Positions 1 through 8,656 are shown, counted from the first letter of the stretch. The stretch: DNA of 64,000 nt from Sphingobacterium corticibacterium (GCF_004208525.1 NZ_SGIT01000001.1:124001-188000), one strand, 5' to 3'. Made by a program: numbers and translations. Notes: generated by a model from the letters alone, not told the origin.

Positions 1-345
1 CTACACATGCGGATAAAAATTGCACCGGAGGCAGGTAACTTCATGATTGCTCCTTTCATCACTATCAATGCCATTGAGAACGCTTTCAAACATGCGGATG
101 TGCAAAGTGAAAATAGTTTTATTTCGATCGTATTTGAGGTAATAGGAAATACGTTTTTCTTATCGGTTTCTAACAAGATACAGCCCAATACCATGTATAA
201 AAATGTGCATCACGGAGGTATAGGTGATAAAACGTTTAAAAATAGGTTGGATAAACTCTATGGCGACCGTTATAAGTTGGTTACGGAGCAAAAGGAGGGA
301 ACCTACCATGTTAAACTGGAAATAAAACTACATGTCAATGATTAA
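1..345 (+). CDS. Sensor histidine kinase of the LytS/YehU type, C-terminal part only
   Basis: The reading frame is already open at base 1, so this is the 3' end of a larger gene. The visible part is a HATPase_c domain: an N-box with NAIENAFKHAD near residues 21-31 and a G-box GIGDKTFKNRL followed by KLYGD. That spacing is typical of His_kinase-family (LytS/YehU) sensors of Bacteroidota, which phosphorylate a LytTR response regulator. The stop overlaps the start of such a regulator by 14 bases, which supports a two-component pair. The sensory and membrane portions are outside the window, so the signal is unknown. Confidence 0.85.
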   Translation, partial: LHMRIKIAPEAGNFMIAPFITINAIENAFKHADVQSENSFISIVFEVIGNTFFLSVSNKIQPNTMYKNVHHGGIGDKTFKNRLDKLYGDRYKLVTEQKEGTYHVKLEIKLHVND

Positions 346-1048
346 GTGCGTTTTGTTGGATGACGAGCTTCCCATGCTGGGATATTTGCAAGCACTGTGT
401 AGAGAGCTTGAAGGTATTGAGGTGATCAAATCCTATAATAATCCGTTAAAGTTTTTAGATGACGTGGATAAATTAGATTTCAATACCTGCGTGTTGGATA
501 TTAATATGCCCGGCATCAACGGATTGGAATTAGCAAATAGATTAGAAGGGAAGGCCATTATCTTTTCTACGGCTTACAAAGAATATGCTGCGGAAGCTTT
601 TGATTTGGATGCGGTGGATTATCTACGGAAACCCTACCAATTGGAACGGCTCGAAAAAGCTTTCGGCAAGGTACAGGCATGGTTATCCAATAAAAACCAG
701 GTGAATGCAATTTACGTCGAACTTAACACCAATCTTGGAAAATCTCGAATGAATACGAATGATATTGCCTATATAGCTGTAGCAGAAAATGACCGACGTG
801 ATAAAGAAATATGGTTTAAAGATGGGCAAAGTTTCTTAGCGAAGAACATTACCTTTGATGATATCCTGGAAAGATTTCCGGAAGGCCAGTTTTGCAAAAT
901 CAATAGAAAGACCGTGATAGCTCTCCATGCGGTAAGCTATTATACCACCCAATGGGTGTCCTGTGAAATAGCTTCTAGTAAGAATCCAATACAATTTAAA
1001 CTTTCCGAACAATACCGGGAGCATTTTATGTCGCTATTTTTGAGTTAG
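332..1048 (+). CDS. LytTR-family response regulator
   Basis: A 238-residue protein. Residues 3-120 are a receiver domain with acidic pocket LLDDE (8-12), phospho-acceptor Asp56 in CVLDINMPG and the conserved Lys in LRKPY. Residues about 128-238 are a LytTR DNA-binding domain (IAYIAVAENDRR, FCKINRKTVIAL). It is translationally coupled to the upstream kinase; an alternative ATG lies two codons downstream. LytTR proteins bind paired direct repeats of about 10 bp spaced near 21 bp, and such a pair (1047-1077) starts inside this gene's stop codon, upstream of the antiporter gene. The target is therefore probably the next gene. Confidence 0.9.
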   Translation: MSMIKCVLLDDELPMLGYLQALCRELEGIEVIKSYNNPLKFLDDVDKLDFNTCVLDINMPGINGLELANRLEGKAIIFSTAYKEYAAEAFDLDAVDYLRKPYQLERLEKAFGKVQAWLSNKNQVNAIYVELNTNLGKSRMNTNDIAYIAVAENDRRDKEIWFKDGQSFLAKNITFDDILERFPEGQFCKINRKTVIALHAVSYYTTQWVSCEIASSKNPIQFKLSEQYREHFMSLFLS

Positions 1049-1077
1049 TACAAAAAAAAGATGTTTCAGTACAAAAA
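1047..1077 (+). promoter_or_regulatory. Paired direct repeat, candidate LytTR operator
   Basis: The 10-mer AGTACAAAAA occurs at 1047-1056 and 1068-1077, exactly 21 bp apart start to start (two helical turns). It lies directly upstream of the antiporter promoter. This geometry matches known LytTR/AgrA-type sites, and a LytTR regulator is encoded immediately upstream. Binding is inferred. Confidence 0.5.
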
Positions 1078-1092
1078 TAGGAAAGCCTTCCA

Positions 1093-1121
1093 TTGCTTTT
1101 CCTTCAAAACGAATATACTTG
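1093..1121 (+). promoter_or_regulatory. Bacteroidota-type promoter of the antiporter gene
   Basis: TTG at 1093-1095, an 18-base spacer, then TATACTTG at 1114-1121 (one mismatch to TAnnTTTG). The predicted transcript start is about 30 bases before the ATG at 1158. Confidence 0.45.
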
Positions 1122-1157
1122 TGTGTTGTCTAATAAAAAAAAGACAACAACATACGT

Positions 1158-3428
1158 ATGAAGGCTAGAAGTATACTATATTATTTTTTTATCATTGTTG
1201 GCGGTGTTATCCTAGGTTATTGGATCGTATTTCAGGGCAAAGGTCTAGAAAATGTAGCGACGATAGCGGAGAATAATGTAGAAGGATCCGCATGGCAACA
1301 TTTTGTGTCGGCAATTGGCAGCAATTTGGCTTATCCTTTGGCAATGCTCTTACTCCAGATTATTGCTATTATTTTAGTGGCCCGTTTTTTTGGTATGCTG
1401 TTTCGAAGAATAGGACAGCCGTCGGTCATTGGCGAGATTGTTGCCGGTATTGTCCTGGGACCATCCCTGTTAGGAAATTATTTTCCGGAAATATCTTCTT
1501 TTCTTTTCCCCGTAGCATCTCTAGGCAATTTAGGTGTAGTTAGCCAACTGGGTTTGGTGTTGTTCATGTTTGTCGTTGGGATGGAGTTAGATCTTAAAAT
1601 ACTCAGAAACCAGGCACACGATGCCATCGTTATCAGCCATGCCAGTATTATTTTCCCATTCCTTTTAGGAATGGTTTTAGCTTATTTTATTTTCCAACAA
1701 ACGGCTCCACCGGATATCTCTTTTCTTTCCTATGCTTTGTTTATCGGTATTTCAATGAGTATTACGGCATTTCCTGTACTCGCCCGGATAGTGCAAGAAC
1801 GTGGTATGACCAAAACTAGGCTGGGTTCTATTGCGATTACCTGTGCCGCAGCAGATGATATTACGGCATGGTGCTTACTGGCGGCGGTAATCGCTGTGGT
1901 AAAGGCAGGTTCTTTAGCAAGTGCAGGTTACACTATATTATTTGCTGCCGCTTATGTTGTACTGATGTTACGCTTTGTGCGTCCTTTTCTGCAACGTATA
2001 GGCGATCTGTACTCCAGTAAAGAAAGGATGAGCAAGCCGGTGGTGGGTATTTTCTTTTTAACGCTGCTTGTTTCGGCATGGACAACGGAAATCATAGGTA
2101 TACATGCTCTGTTCGGTGCTTTTATGGCGGGGGTCATTATGCCAGCTAATGTCAGTTTTCGAAATATCTTTATAGAGAAAGTGGAGGACGTGTCGCAGGT
2201 GCTTCTACTTCCCCTGTTTTTTGTGTTTACGGGGCTAAGAACGCAGATCGGATTATTGAACGAACCGGGACTATGGCAGATCTGTGCGCTGGTGATTGTG
2301 ATTGCGGTTGTCGGTAAATTTGTAGGAAGTGCTATGTCTGCGAGGTTTGTTGGACAAAATTGGCACAGTAGCCTCACGATAGGCGCGTTGATGAATACCC
2401 GTGGGCTTATGGAATTAGTGGCGTTGAATATTGGATATGATCTTGGGGTTTTGACGGCGGAGATGTTTGCTATCTTGGTGTTGATGGCACTGATCACGAC
2501 ATTTATGACGGGGCCGGCCTTAGACTTCATCAATCGATATTTTGAACCGGAAAAGGATATAGAGGACAAAGGCATCTCCAAAAAGAATAAATACAATATA
2601 CTGATCTCTTTTGCGAATCCTAATACAGGCCGGGTTTTGTTGAGACTCGCACATACATTGACAAAAAAAACTACGGATAACTCTACGATATCCGCCTTAC
2701 ATTTGTCGCCTGGTAATGAACTGAATCAATTTAATTTAGAAGAATATGAACGAGAAAACTTTACCGTTCTGGATCAGGAAAGTAAACTTTTGAATCAACC
2801 ATACCGACCGATATTCAGAGGTACGGACGATATCGAAGAAGATATAGCGCAAATGGCAAATACGGATGATTATGATTTACTTTTAACTGGAATTGGACAG
2901 TCAGTATATGAAGGTACGTTTCTTGGTAAAATTCTCGGTTTTACAAGTAAAATGATTAATCCCGAAAAGCTCTATGGAACATTGACAGGAAAGGAAAACA
3001 TCTTCGTAAGCGATTTTTTTGACGACCGGACAAAGAATCTCTTAAAAACAGTAAACATACCGTATGGTATTTTAATAGATAAAGGCCTACCAGAAAATAT
3101 CCACCGTATAGTAGTGCCTGTCGATTCCTTAAGTGATAGTTTCTTATTGGTTTATATTCACAAATTTATTCAGAATAGTGGCGTCCATATTACGCTTTGG
3201 GATCTTAACGATACGATAAAATCATCGTTGGAGCTGAAAGAAGCTGTTCGGTCGATAGATCATGCCGCTCCAAACCATATCGAAGTGCGGTATGAGATGT
3301 CGGATAGTACCGTAGCATTACAGTCGTTTGAGCTGATGCTAAGTAGTGTGGCAACGTGGAAATACCTGTTGCAACAACATGAGGAATGGCTGAAAGATAT
3401 ACCGAGCGTTTTAGTATTAAAAGCGTGA
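1158..3428 (+). CDS. Kef-type cation:proton antiporter (CPA2) with C-terminal cytoplasmic domain
   Basis: A 756-residue inner-membrane protein. One N-terminal hydrophobic segment (about 5-25) precedes a Na_H_Exchanger domain (about 60-460) with many membrane segments and family motifs such as GQPSVIGEIVAGIVLGPS and GMELDL. The C-terminal ~290 residues are hydrophilic and resemble the USP-like regulatory domains found on Bacteroidota antiporters; no RCK/TrkA-N signature is obvious. It probably exchanges K+ or Na+ for protons in pH and osmotic homeostasis. It follows a LytTR regulator gene with a candidate LytTR site between them. The transported ion cannot be read from sequence. Confidence 0.88.
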   Translation: MKARSILYYFFIIVGGVILGYWIVFQGKGLENVATIAENNVEGSAWQHFVSAIGSNLAYPLAMLLLQIIAIILVARFFGMLFRRIGQPSVIGEIVAGIVLGPSLLGNYFPEISSFLFPVASLGNLGVVSQLGLVLFMFVVGMELDLKILRNQAHDAIVISHASIIFPFLLGMVLAYFIFQQTAPPDISFLSYALFIGISMSITAFPVLARIVQERGMTKTRLGSIAITCAAADDITAWCLLAAVIAVVKAGSLASAGYTILFAAAYVVLMLRFVRPFLQRIGDLYSSKERMSKPVVGIFFLTLLVSAWTTEIIGIHALFGAFMAGVIMPANVSFRNIFIEKVEDVSQVLLLPLFFVFTGLRTQIGLLNEPGLWQICALVIVIAVVGKFVGSAMSARFVGQNWHSSLTIGALMNTRGLMELVALNIGYDLGVLTAEMFAILVLMALITTFMTGPALDFINRYFEPEKDIEDKGISKKNKYNILISFANPNTGRVLLRLAHTLTKKTTDNSTISALHLSPGNELNQFNLEEYERENFTVLDQESKLLNQPYRPIFRGTDDIEEDIAQMANTDDYDLLLTGIGQSVYEGTFLGKILGFTSKMINPEKLYGTLTGKENIFVSDFFDDRTKNLLKTVNIPYGILIDKGLPENIHRIVVPVDSLSDSFLLVYIHKFIQNSGVHITLWDLNDTIKSSLELKEAVRSIDHAAPNHIEVRYEMSDSTVALQSFELMLSSVATWKYLLQQHEEWLKDIPSVLVLKA

Positions 3429-3458
3429 TTTTTGATAACCCATAAAAATGATAGTGCC

Positions 3459-3677
3459 ATGGAAAATTTTAAGTTCGAAGCATTAGTGACTGAGGATTCT
3501 CAATTGAGAAAATTAGAAGATTGTATAAAAAAAATTCCAAACATCAGTGATTGGCAGATTACAAAACGTTTGAATGGGATCCTGTTGTCCGTAAAAGCAG
3601 CCAATATCCGGGCTTTCGATATTGTGCTGACATTACAAGAAGACGGCTTTTCATTGGAAAGACTATATGAAGAATAA
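3459..3677 (+). CDS. Small hypothetical protein (72 aa)
   Basis: The ATG at 3459 (MENFKFEA) is preferred over an in-frame TTG at 3432. The protein is acidic and mixed alpha/beta in character (VTEDSQLRKLEDCIKKI, ILLSVKA, VLTLQEDGFSLERL), with no signal peptide or membrane segment. The beta-alpha pattern is loosely like a ferredoxin-fold domain such as HMA, but the CxxC metal motif is missing. It begins 30 bases after the antiporter stop, so it is probably co-transcribed with it. A terminator hairpin follows at 3749. I do not recognise a family. Confidence 0.6.
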   Translation: MENFKFEALVTEDSQLRKLEDCIKKIPNISDWQITKRLNGILLSVKAANIRAFDIVLTLQEDGFSLERLYEE

Positions 3678-3748
3678 AAAAATGTAATTTTATACAATAT
3701 ATTACACATATCAGCGTTTTTAATATAAAGAGAAGCAAATAATAGATG

Positions 3749-3772
3749 ATCTCTTTCAAAGAGATTTTTATT
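3749..3772 (+). terminator. Rho-independent terminator after the antiporter operon
   Basis: Perfect arms ATCTCTTT (3749-3756) and AAAGAGAT (3758-3765), followed by a T-rich run. Confidence 0.6.
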
Positions 3773-3883
3773 TTAAATAAACGCTTCTTTACGGAAAGAT
3801 GTATCTGCAAAGAATAAGCAAAGGGTTTATTCGAAAAAAGAAACATAGAAACGGAAAAAAAAGATACGAAGTAAGGAAGTAAG

Positions 3884-3915
3884 AAAGGGTTCAGATTTAA
3901 TCTGAACCCTTTTTC
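3884..3915 (+). terminator. Terminator-like hairpin with no gene upstream of it
   Basis: 14-bp arms AAAGGGTTCAGATT (3884-3897) and its complement (3899-3912), then TTTTTCTTTTT. The previous terminator is about 120 bases upstream and no CDS lies between. It could end a small RNA or act as a second, back-up terminator. Confidence 0.5.
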
Positions 3916-3944
3916 TTTTTATAGGAATTTAGCGCCTTAAAAAG

Positions 3945-3974
3945 AAATCCCGAAGCGGGGAGCTTCGGGATTTT
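3945..3974. terminator. Second stem-loop, bidirectional terminator-like
   Basis: AAATCCCGAAGC (3945-3956) pairs with GCTTCGGGATTT (3962-3973). It is flanked by A-rich sequence on the left and T-rich on the right, so it could terminate transcription on either strand. The 545 bp gap 3678-4222 otherwise holds only a 15-codon ORF (4004-4051) of doubtful meaning. Confidence 0.5.
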
Positions 3975-4222
3975 CACTAACTAACCAATTATTAACCTAA
4001 ATTATGAATTACATATATAACGCGTATTGCGACCAGATGTTACAAGACTAAGTTCGTATTAACAAATTTTAACATTTGCAGCAGAAATTTTCTATTTAAC
4101 ATTCATTTAACTGTTGCTTAAAATAACTTATGAAGTTTAATACTTACCTTTACAAAAAAAAACACTAGCCAATAAAAAGTCTAGGACAAAACAGAAGATC
4201 AATACCCACTTTACAAGATTCA

Positions 4223-5284
4223 ATGAGCTCATCCGTTAAGTTTAACAATGTCAATACATTGTTTTCCAAATCCCTTAAATTTAAAATCAACGATTATTTC
4301 ATACGTAGCTATAAGAAGAAAACGGGGAATAGACGGATATTTATTAAAGCAGCAGTGCTATTGACCACTTTTACGCTGTTATATACGGTTTTGGTTTTTA
4401 TCCAACCGCACTGGGCTATTAGCATTGTGCTTTGTTTGCTATTCGGGGCAAACCTTGCTGCGATTGGTTTTAATATTATGCATGACGCAGGTCACAATTC
4501 CTTCTCGGATAATAAAAACTTGAATACGGTACTTTCCTATACGTTAAACCTGTTAGGTGGTAATATTTATTTTTGGAAACTGAAACACAATATTGCACAT
4601 CATACTTACACTAATATTGAGGGGGAAGATCACGATATCGAAGTGAAATTTATGCGGATTCATCATGATCAGCAATTGAAAAAACATCATCGTTATCAAT
4701 CTTTTTATTTTATTTTCCTATATGGCGTCTCCTATTTAGCTTGGATCTTCTATCAAGATTATGAAAAATATTTTCGTCAGAAAATGGGTGGGAGTTCTGC
4801 GAAATTCCATTTTCCACTGCGCGAACGAGTTATCTTTTGGACAAGTAAGGTATTGCATTTTGCTATATTTGTGGTGATTCCTATGCTATATGTGGGATGG
4901 CTCCCCACGTTAATCGGTTGGGGAATCGCGGGTGCGGTGTGTGGTATAAGTTTGGCGACTGTTTTCCAGCTGGCACATGTCGTTTCCGAAACAGAATTTA
5001 AAACATTAGATGAGTCGAAAGTAGAAGAAGAATGGATGATTCATCAAATCCAGTCGACTGCTAATTTCGCAACGAAGAATAATGTGTTGACTTGGTTGTT
5101 GGGAGGACTTAACTTTCAGGTAGAACACCATCTTTTTCCCCGGATTAGTCATGTGCATTATCCGGCCATTAATAAAATTGTACAGCAAACGTGTAAAGAA
5201 TATAATATCCAGTATATCGAATTTAAATCCTTTCGGCAGGCATTTTTGTCGCATGTTAAGGTTATTCATGCGATGTCCAGATAA
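4223..5284 (+). CDS. Membrane fatty acid desaturase (acyl-lipid/acyl-CoA type)
   Basis: 353 residues with the three histidine boxes of the membrane di-iron desaturases: HDAGH (87-91), HNIAHH (122-127) and QVEHH near residue 300. The Q-for-H in the third box is typical of front-end (delta-5/delta-6-like) desaturases, here without a cytochrome b5 domain. Four or more hydrophobic segments fit an integral membrane enzyme that adds double bonds to membrane acyl chains using O2. The next genes encode a cold-shock helicase and a Csp, consistent with a role in cold adaptation. Regiospecificity is not determinable. A weak TAnnTTTG-like box (TACCTTTA, 4145-4152) precedes it. Confidence 0.88.
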   Translation: MSSSVKFNNVNTLFSKSLKFKINDYFIRSYKKKTGNRRIFIKAAVLLTTFTLLYTVLVFIQPHWAISIVLCLLFGANLAAIGFNIMHDAGHNSFSDNKNLNTVLSYTLNLLGGNIYFWKLKHNIAHHTYTNIEGEDHDIEVKFMRIHHDQQLKKHHRYQSFYFIFLYGVSYLAWIFYQDYEKYFRQKMGGSSAKFHFPLRERVIFWTSKVLHFAIFVVIPMLYVGWLPTLIGWGIAGAVCGISLATVFQLAHVVSETEFKTLDESKVEEEWMIHQIQSTANFATKNNVLTWLLGGLNFQVEHHLFPRISHVHYPAINKIVQQTCKEYNIQYIEFKSFRQAFLSHVKVIHAMSR

Positions 5285-5363
5285 TTTTTAAAACGGCTGA
5301 TATACCTTGTAACAGATAGTTCAAAAAATGACGAAAAGTCTTTTATTTACAAATAATTAATAT

Positions 5364-5371
5364 TACCTTTG
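5364..5371 (+). promoter_or_regulatory. -7 box upstream of the helicase/cold-shock operon
   Basis: TACCTTTG is a perfect TAnnTTTG match; no clear TTG lies at -33. A start near 5377 gives a 5' leader of roughly 225 bases before the helicase ATG at 5603, unusually long for this genome. Long structured leaders are typical of cold-shock mRNAs. Confidence 0.5.
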
Positions 5372-5602
5372 ATCGGACAAGGCCCTGCCTATGCTGTTTT
5401 GATGTCGTTTAAATTATTTTCGGGATCATCCTTAGCTTTTTCAGTTGCCATTTAAGTTATCATAAATATAGACAGCATTCGTGCTGATTGGCGATGAAAC
5501 CCTCCGATCTGAACATCTTGATATATTACTGTTAACAAATAAAATACATGGTTCTCTCTGGGAGCAAGCGATGTCTTGTTGAGATATCATAATTTAGAAG
5601 AA

Positions 5603-6742
5603 ATGAGTTTTAATAATCTAGGGATAATAGACCCAATTATAAAAGCCGTCAATAACATTGGTTATTCAACGGCTACACAGATACAAAAGCAGGTGATACC
5701 CCTTATATTGAAGGGTCAAGATATCATCGGTTGTGCCCAGACTGGAACAGGAAAAACAGCGGCGTTTGCTTTGCCCGTTCTTCAGTTGCTATCGTCAGAT
5801 AGTAGAAAATACAAGACGCCCCGTGCGTTGGTGCTTGTTCCAACTCGGGAGCTGGCTATACAAATTGACCAAAGCGTCGCACAATACAGTAAATATATTC
5901 AGGTAAATCGCTTGGCAATCTATGGTGGTGTTTCTCAGGTTGCTCAAGTCGAACGCTTACGCAAGGGAGTAGACATGCTTGTTGCTACACCCGGCAGACT
6001 GATGGATTTAATCAATCAAGGACATGTAAATCTTACCCAAATTAAAGTGCTGATATTAGACGAGGCGGATAGCATGTTGGACATGGGATTTGTGCACGAT
6101 ATAAAACGCATATTAAAACATATCCCCCAAAAAAGACAGACGCTCTTCTTTTCAGCAACGATGCCCAATGAAATTCGGAAGTTCGCCAATACCATTCTTC
6201 ATCAACCGGCGGAAATCAATGTTTCTCCTGTATCGTCTACAGCGGAGAAAATTGTACAGTCTGTTTCTTTTGTTGAAAAGAAAGATAAAGCAGCGTTTCT
6301 GGCCAACGTATTACGAAGTAACGATGTGAAACAAACCTTGATTTTCACACGTACAAAACATGGTGCGGATCGATTGGTCAGAATATTGGGTAAGGGTGGG
6401 ATAGCTGCCGCTAGTATCCATGGAAATAAATCTCAGACAGCTCGGCAAAAGGCTTTGTCGTCTTTTAAAAATGGTAATGTCCATATATTAATTGCGACCG
6501 ATATAGCCGCTAGAGGAATCGACATTCAAGAGCTTCCGTTTGTGATCAATTATGACTTGCCGGTAGATTCGGAAACTTATGTACATCGTATCGGACGGAC
6601 GGGAAGAGCTGGAAAGGAAGGGAAAGCGCTTTCCTTATGTAGTGAGGAAGAAAAACCCACCCTGCTAAAAATTCAAAAATTAATTGGTTTTCAATTACCA
6701 ATCGCCAAAGAAAAAAACAATAATTTATCAATAAACAATTAA
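5603..6742 (+). CDS. DEAD-box ATP-dependent RNA helicase
   Basis: 379 residues from the ATG at 5603 (MSFNNLG); an upstream TTG would add nine residues, but helicases of this group start at the MSF motif. All core motifs are visible: AQTGTGKT (I), PTRELA (Ia), TPGR (Ib), DEAD (II), SAT (III), ARGID (V) and HRIGRTGRAG (VI). The short C-terminal tail makes it a minimal RhlE/CshA-like helicase. Such enzymes unwind RNA duplexes during ribosome assembly and mRNA decay, and many are cold-induced. A cold-shock protein gene starts 4 bases after the stop, giving a helicase-Csp operon. Confidence 0.93.
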   Translation: MSFNNLGIIDPIIKAVNNIGYSTATQIQKQVIPLILKGQDIIGCAQTGTGKTAAFALPVLQLLSSDSRKYKTPRALVLVPTRELAIQIDQSVAQYSKYIQVNRLAIYGGVSQVAQVERLRKGVDMLVATPGRLMDLINQGHVNLTQIKVLILDEADSMLDMGFVHDIKRILKHIPQKRQTLFFSATMPNEIRKFANTILHQPAEINVSPVSSTAEKIVQSVSFVEKKDKAAFLANVLRSNDVKQTLIFTRTKHGADRLVRILGKGGIAAASIHGNKSQTARQKALSSFKNGNVHILIATDIAARGIDIQELPFVINYDLPVDSETYVHRIGRTGRAGKEGKALSLCSEEEKPTLLKIQKLIGFQLPIAKEKNNNLSINN

Positions 6743-6746
6743 TACA

Positions 6747-6941
6747 ATGCAAGAAGGAACAGTAAAATTCTTTAACGTTACCAAGGGTTTCGGTTTTATC
6801 ACACCAAGCAATGGTGGTCAGGACATCTTTGTACATTCAACAGGTCTAGTAAGTGACGTACGTGAAAACGATAACGTAACATTCGATGTTGAGCAAGGTA
6901 AAAAAGGGCTTAATGCAGTGAATGTTCGCGTAGCGAGATAA
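6747..6941 (+). CDS. Cold-shock protein, CspA family
   Basis: 64 residues forming one cold-shock domain, with RNP1-like KGFGFI and RNP2-like DIFVHST motifs. CspA-type proteins bind single-stranded RNA and melt secondary structure. It shares a transcript with the DEAD-box helicase 4 bases upstream; the two functions are complementary. A strong terminator follows at 6952. Confidence 0.95.
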   Translation: MQEGTVKFFNVTKGFGFITPSNGGQDIFVHSTGLVSDVRENDNVTFDVEQGKKGLNAVNVRVAR

Positions 6942-6951
6942 TGAGAAGAAA

Positions 6952-6983
6952 AATGGCAAGTTTTTAGCTTGCCATTTTTTTTT
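6952..6983 (+). terminator. Rho-independent terminator of the helicase-csp operon
   Basis: AATGGCAAG (6952-6960) pairs with CTTGCCATT (6968-6976), followed by seven Ts. It may also serve the convergent gene that ends at 6995. Confidence 0.8.
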
Positions 6984-6994
6984 AGCCTAAAAAA

Positions 6995-7426
6995 TTACCG
7001 CTGTAGTTCTATTTCTGAAACCTGGTTCCCCTGTTTCGTGCGGATGTATTTATATTTTACTTTTTGATTTACAGCCAAGACCATCCCTGCTAGCTTATCG
7101 TTAAAATAAACGGTTTCTCTGCTTAAGTTGTCCCGGATAAAACCATAATGACCATCTTCGTTATAATAGGAAACTTTACCGTAAAGATATTCCTCCTCTA
7201 TATCTGCTGGACGTATTAGATCTTCTTCTTTAAACTTGTACGGTTGTGTTGGTGGTGTATCGGAAATATTGCCGAATTCATCCACATAGGCAAACATTTC
7301 TTCCAATGATTTACCTTTGTTGTTAGATGATTTGTTTAGTTCTCTTCTTTCTTGTTTTTCTTTTTTTTTCTGTTGCTGTTTTTTAGCAAGTTCTTTTTTC
7401 TTGAATGTAAGTTGATTTCTTGACAT
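6995..7426 (-). CDS. Cold-shock-domain protein with basic N-terminal extension
   Basis: 143 residues. The first ~35 are very rich in Lys/Arg/Gln (KKKELAKKQQQKKKEK), probably unstructured and RNA-binding. An acidic linker follows, then a divergent cold-shock domain from about residue 80 (GKVSYYNEDGHYGFI, ETVYFNDKL). This architecture is a recurring Bacteroidota family. It is convergent with the csp operon, so it is transcribed independently. The likely role is RNA binding or chaperoning; the exact function is unknown. Confidence 0.8.
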   Translation of the reverse strand: MSRNQLTFKKKELAKKQQQKKKEKQERRELNKSSNNKGKSLEEMFAYVDEFGNISDTPPTQPYKFKEEDLIRPADIEEEYLYGKVSYYNEDGHYGFIRDNLSRETVYFNDKLAGMVLAVNQKVKYKYIRTKQGNQVSEIELQR

Positions 7427-7553
7427 TAAAAGGGGTTAAAGTTATAAAATAATAAGGGTATAAATCTTATAAGAAGCCGATTGCTTAAGGATAAGAGATA
7501 GGTGCCTTTCTGAAATGTATACAAATATACGGATTTAAAATGGCAAAAGCAAT

Positions 7554-8585
7554 TCAACAGTCTTTAGCAGATGCGAGGTATTGTTGTAACATTTTGTAGG
7601 CTCTTCTTTTTATTTTATCACGCAGAACTTTGGGAGCTAATACTTTAATACATTCACCGAAACCTAGTATTTCACGTTCCAGTTCAAAGTTCAATACCAC
7701 GTCTAGCCGGATGAGAATACCACCATCTTCCTCGGTTTTCAAAAGTTGCTGTGATGCGTGTATAGGTTTCGTGATGACATAAGGAGCATTATATGCATCT
7801 ATTTGTAGAATAACACGATGACCTCTGTCGCGTTCTGATTTTGTGACGCCAATCGTATCGGCATAATAGCGTTCAAAATCAACCCCATCATAAGAAACAT
7901 ACCCAGATTTTGCCATTTCTGCGACTTCTTCAATCCGATCGAGTGCCAACGTGACGAGTGTTTTACCTTTTTTTGGTCTGCAAATGAGGAACCACCTGTT
8001 ACGGTATTCTTTGAGTAAGTAAGGGAAATATATGGCTTCTTGTTTTGACTTGGATTTAAAGGATTTATACGTAATTAATAAAGGTCTCTTTTCCCGGATG
8101 GCTTTGTGAATAGATGTAATCCAATTTAACCCTTTTAATAATTTGTTGTTTTCCAATTGTATGTAAGAGGCGGATTCGCTTTCCTGCTTTGATAAATTGT
8201 TTTCCAACCGAGCAATCACATCGCTCATTTCTTCGAAATAAGAAAAGCCATTAAGGTGTTTCAGTATATCCACGGCTTCTTTCATTTTGGACATGTCATT
8301 ATCTGACAATGGCAAGTTGCTGATGGAATAATTCGAATCCTCGTAAGTGTAGAACTTGCGTTTGATTACGATAATTGGCGCATTGTATCCCAATTTGTTG
8401 CTACGCATCAGTTGGATATCACCCTGTATGGTACGTTTACTAACTCCACTATGGATACCTTCCAATTCGTAAATACCATATGAAACTTTTTCAATTAGGT
8501 CTTCTAATGTCCATTTACGATGTGTTTGTCGAAGACAATTGTCAATAATTTTGTATCGGATTAGAGCTAGTTTATTGATTGCCAT
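7554..8585 (-). CDS. WYL-domain transcriptional regulator
   Basis: 343 residues. The N-terminal ~75 form a winged-helix HTH (WTLEDLIEKVSYGI, SKRTIQGDIQLMR). Residues about 150-240 are a WYL domain (KEYRNRWFLICRP, LALDRIEEV), followed by a C-terminal extension (ILGFGECIKVLAP). WYL regulators sense ligands, in several cases nucleic acid, and often control defence or DNA/RNA-damage genes. The gene is divergent from slipin-rtcB across an 857 bp spacer containing TTGCGTA inverted repeats, one of which covers its own -33 element. Control of itself and of the RNA-repair operon is inferred, analogous in role to the unrelated RtcR of Proteobacteria. Confidence 0.88.
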   Translation of the reverse strand: MAINKLALIRYKIIDNCLRQTHRKWTLEDLIEKVSYGIYELEGIHSGVSKRTIQGDIQLMRSNKLGYNAPIIVIKRKFYTYEDSNYSISNLPLSDNDMSKMKEAVDILKHLNGFSYFEEMSDVIARLENNLSKQESESASYIQLENNKLLKGLNWITSIHKAIREKRPLLITYKSFKSKSKQEAIYFPYLLKEYRNRWFLICRPKKGKTLVTLALDRIEEVAEMAKSGYVSYDGVDFERYYADTIGVTKSERDRGHRVILQIDAYNAPYVITKPIHASQQLLKTEEDGGILIRLDVVLNFELEREILGFGECIKVLAPKVLRDKIKRRAYKMLQQYLASAKDC

Positions 8586-8614
8586 ACGTTTTTTTCTGTT
8601 GATTTTGTTAAAAG

Positions 8615-8644
8615 TAAAATTAGAAGTTTTATTTTACTACGCAA
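8615..8644 (-). promoter_or_regulatory. Promoter of the WYL regulator gene
   Basis: On the minus strand, TTG (8642-8644), a 19-base spacer and TAATTTTA (8615-8622). The -33 TTG is inside the left arm of the inverted repeat at 8638-8656, so a bound regulator would block or contact the polymerase. Confidence 0.5.
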
Positions 8645-8656
8645 TATACTTGCGTA
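8638..8656. promoter_or_regulatory. Perfect inverted repeat TACGCAA-N5-TTGCGTA, candidate WYL operator
   Basis: 7-bp perfect arms (8638-8644, 8650-8656) around a 5-bp spacer, 53 bp upstream of the WYL start codon and overlapping its -33 element. Related TGCGTA half-sites recur at 8756-8782. Confidence 0.55.

Noticed and set aside
1952..2596. 214-codon antisense ORF in the antiporter gene
   Set aside because: Shadow frame of a conserved membrane protein; no start context or promoter.
3559..3846. Minus-strand ORF of 95 codons over the small gene and its terminator
   Set aside because: It crosses the terminator hairpin and is antisense to a better-supported gene.
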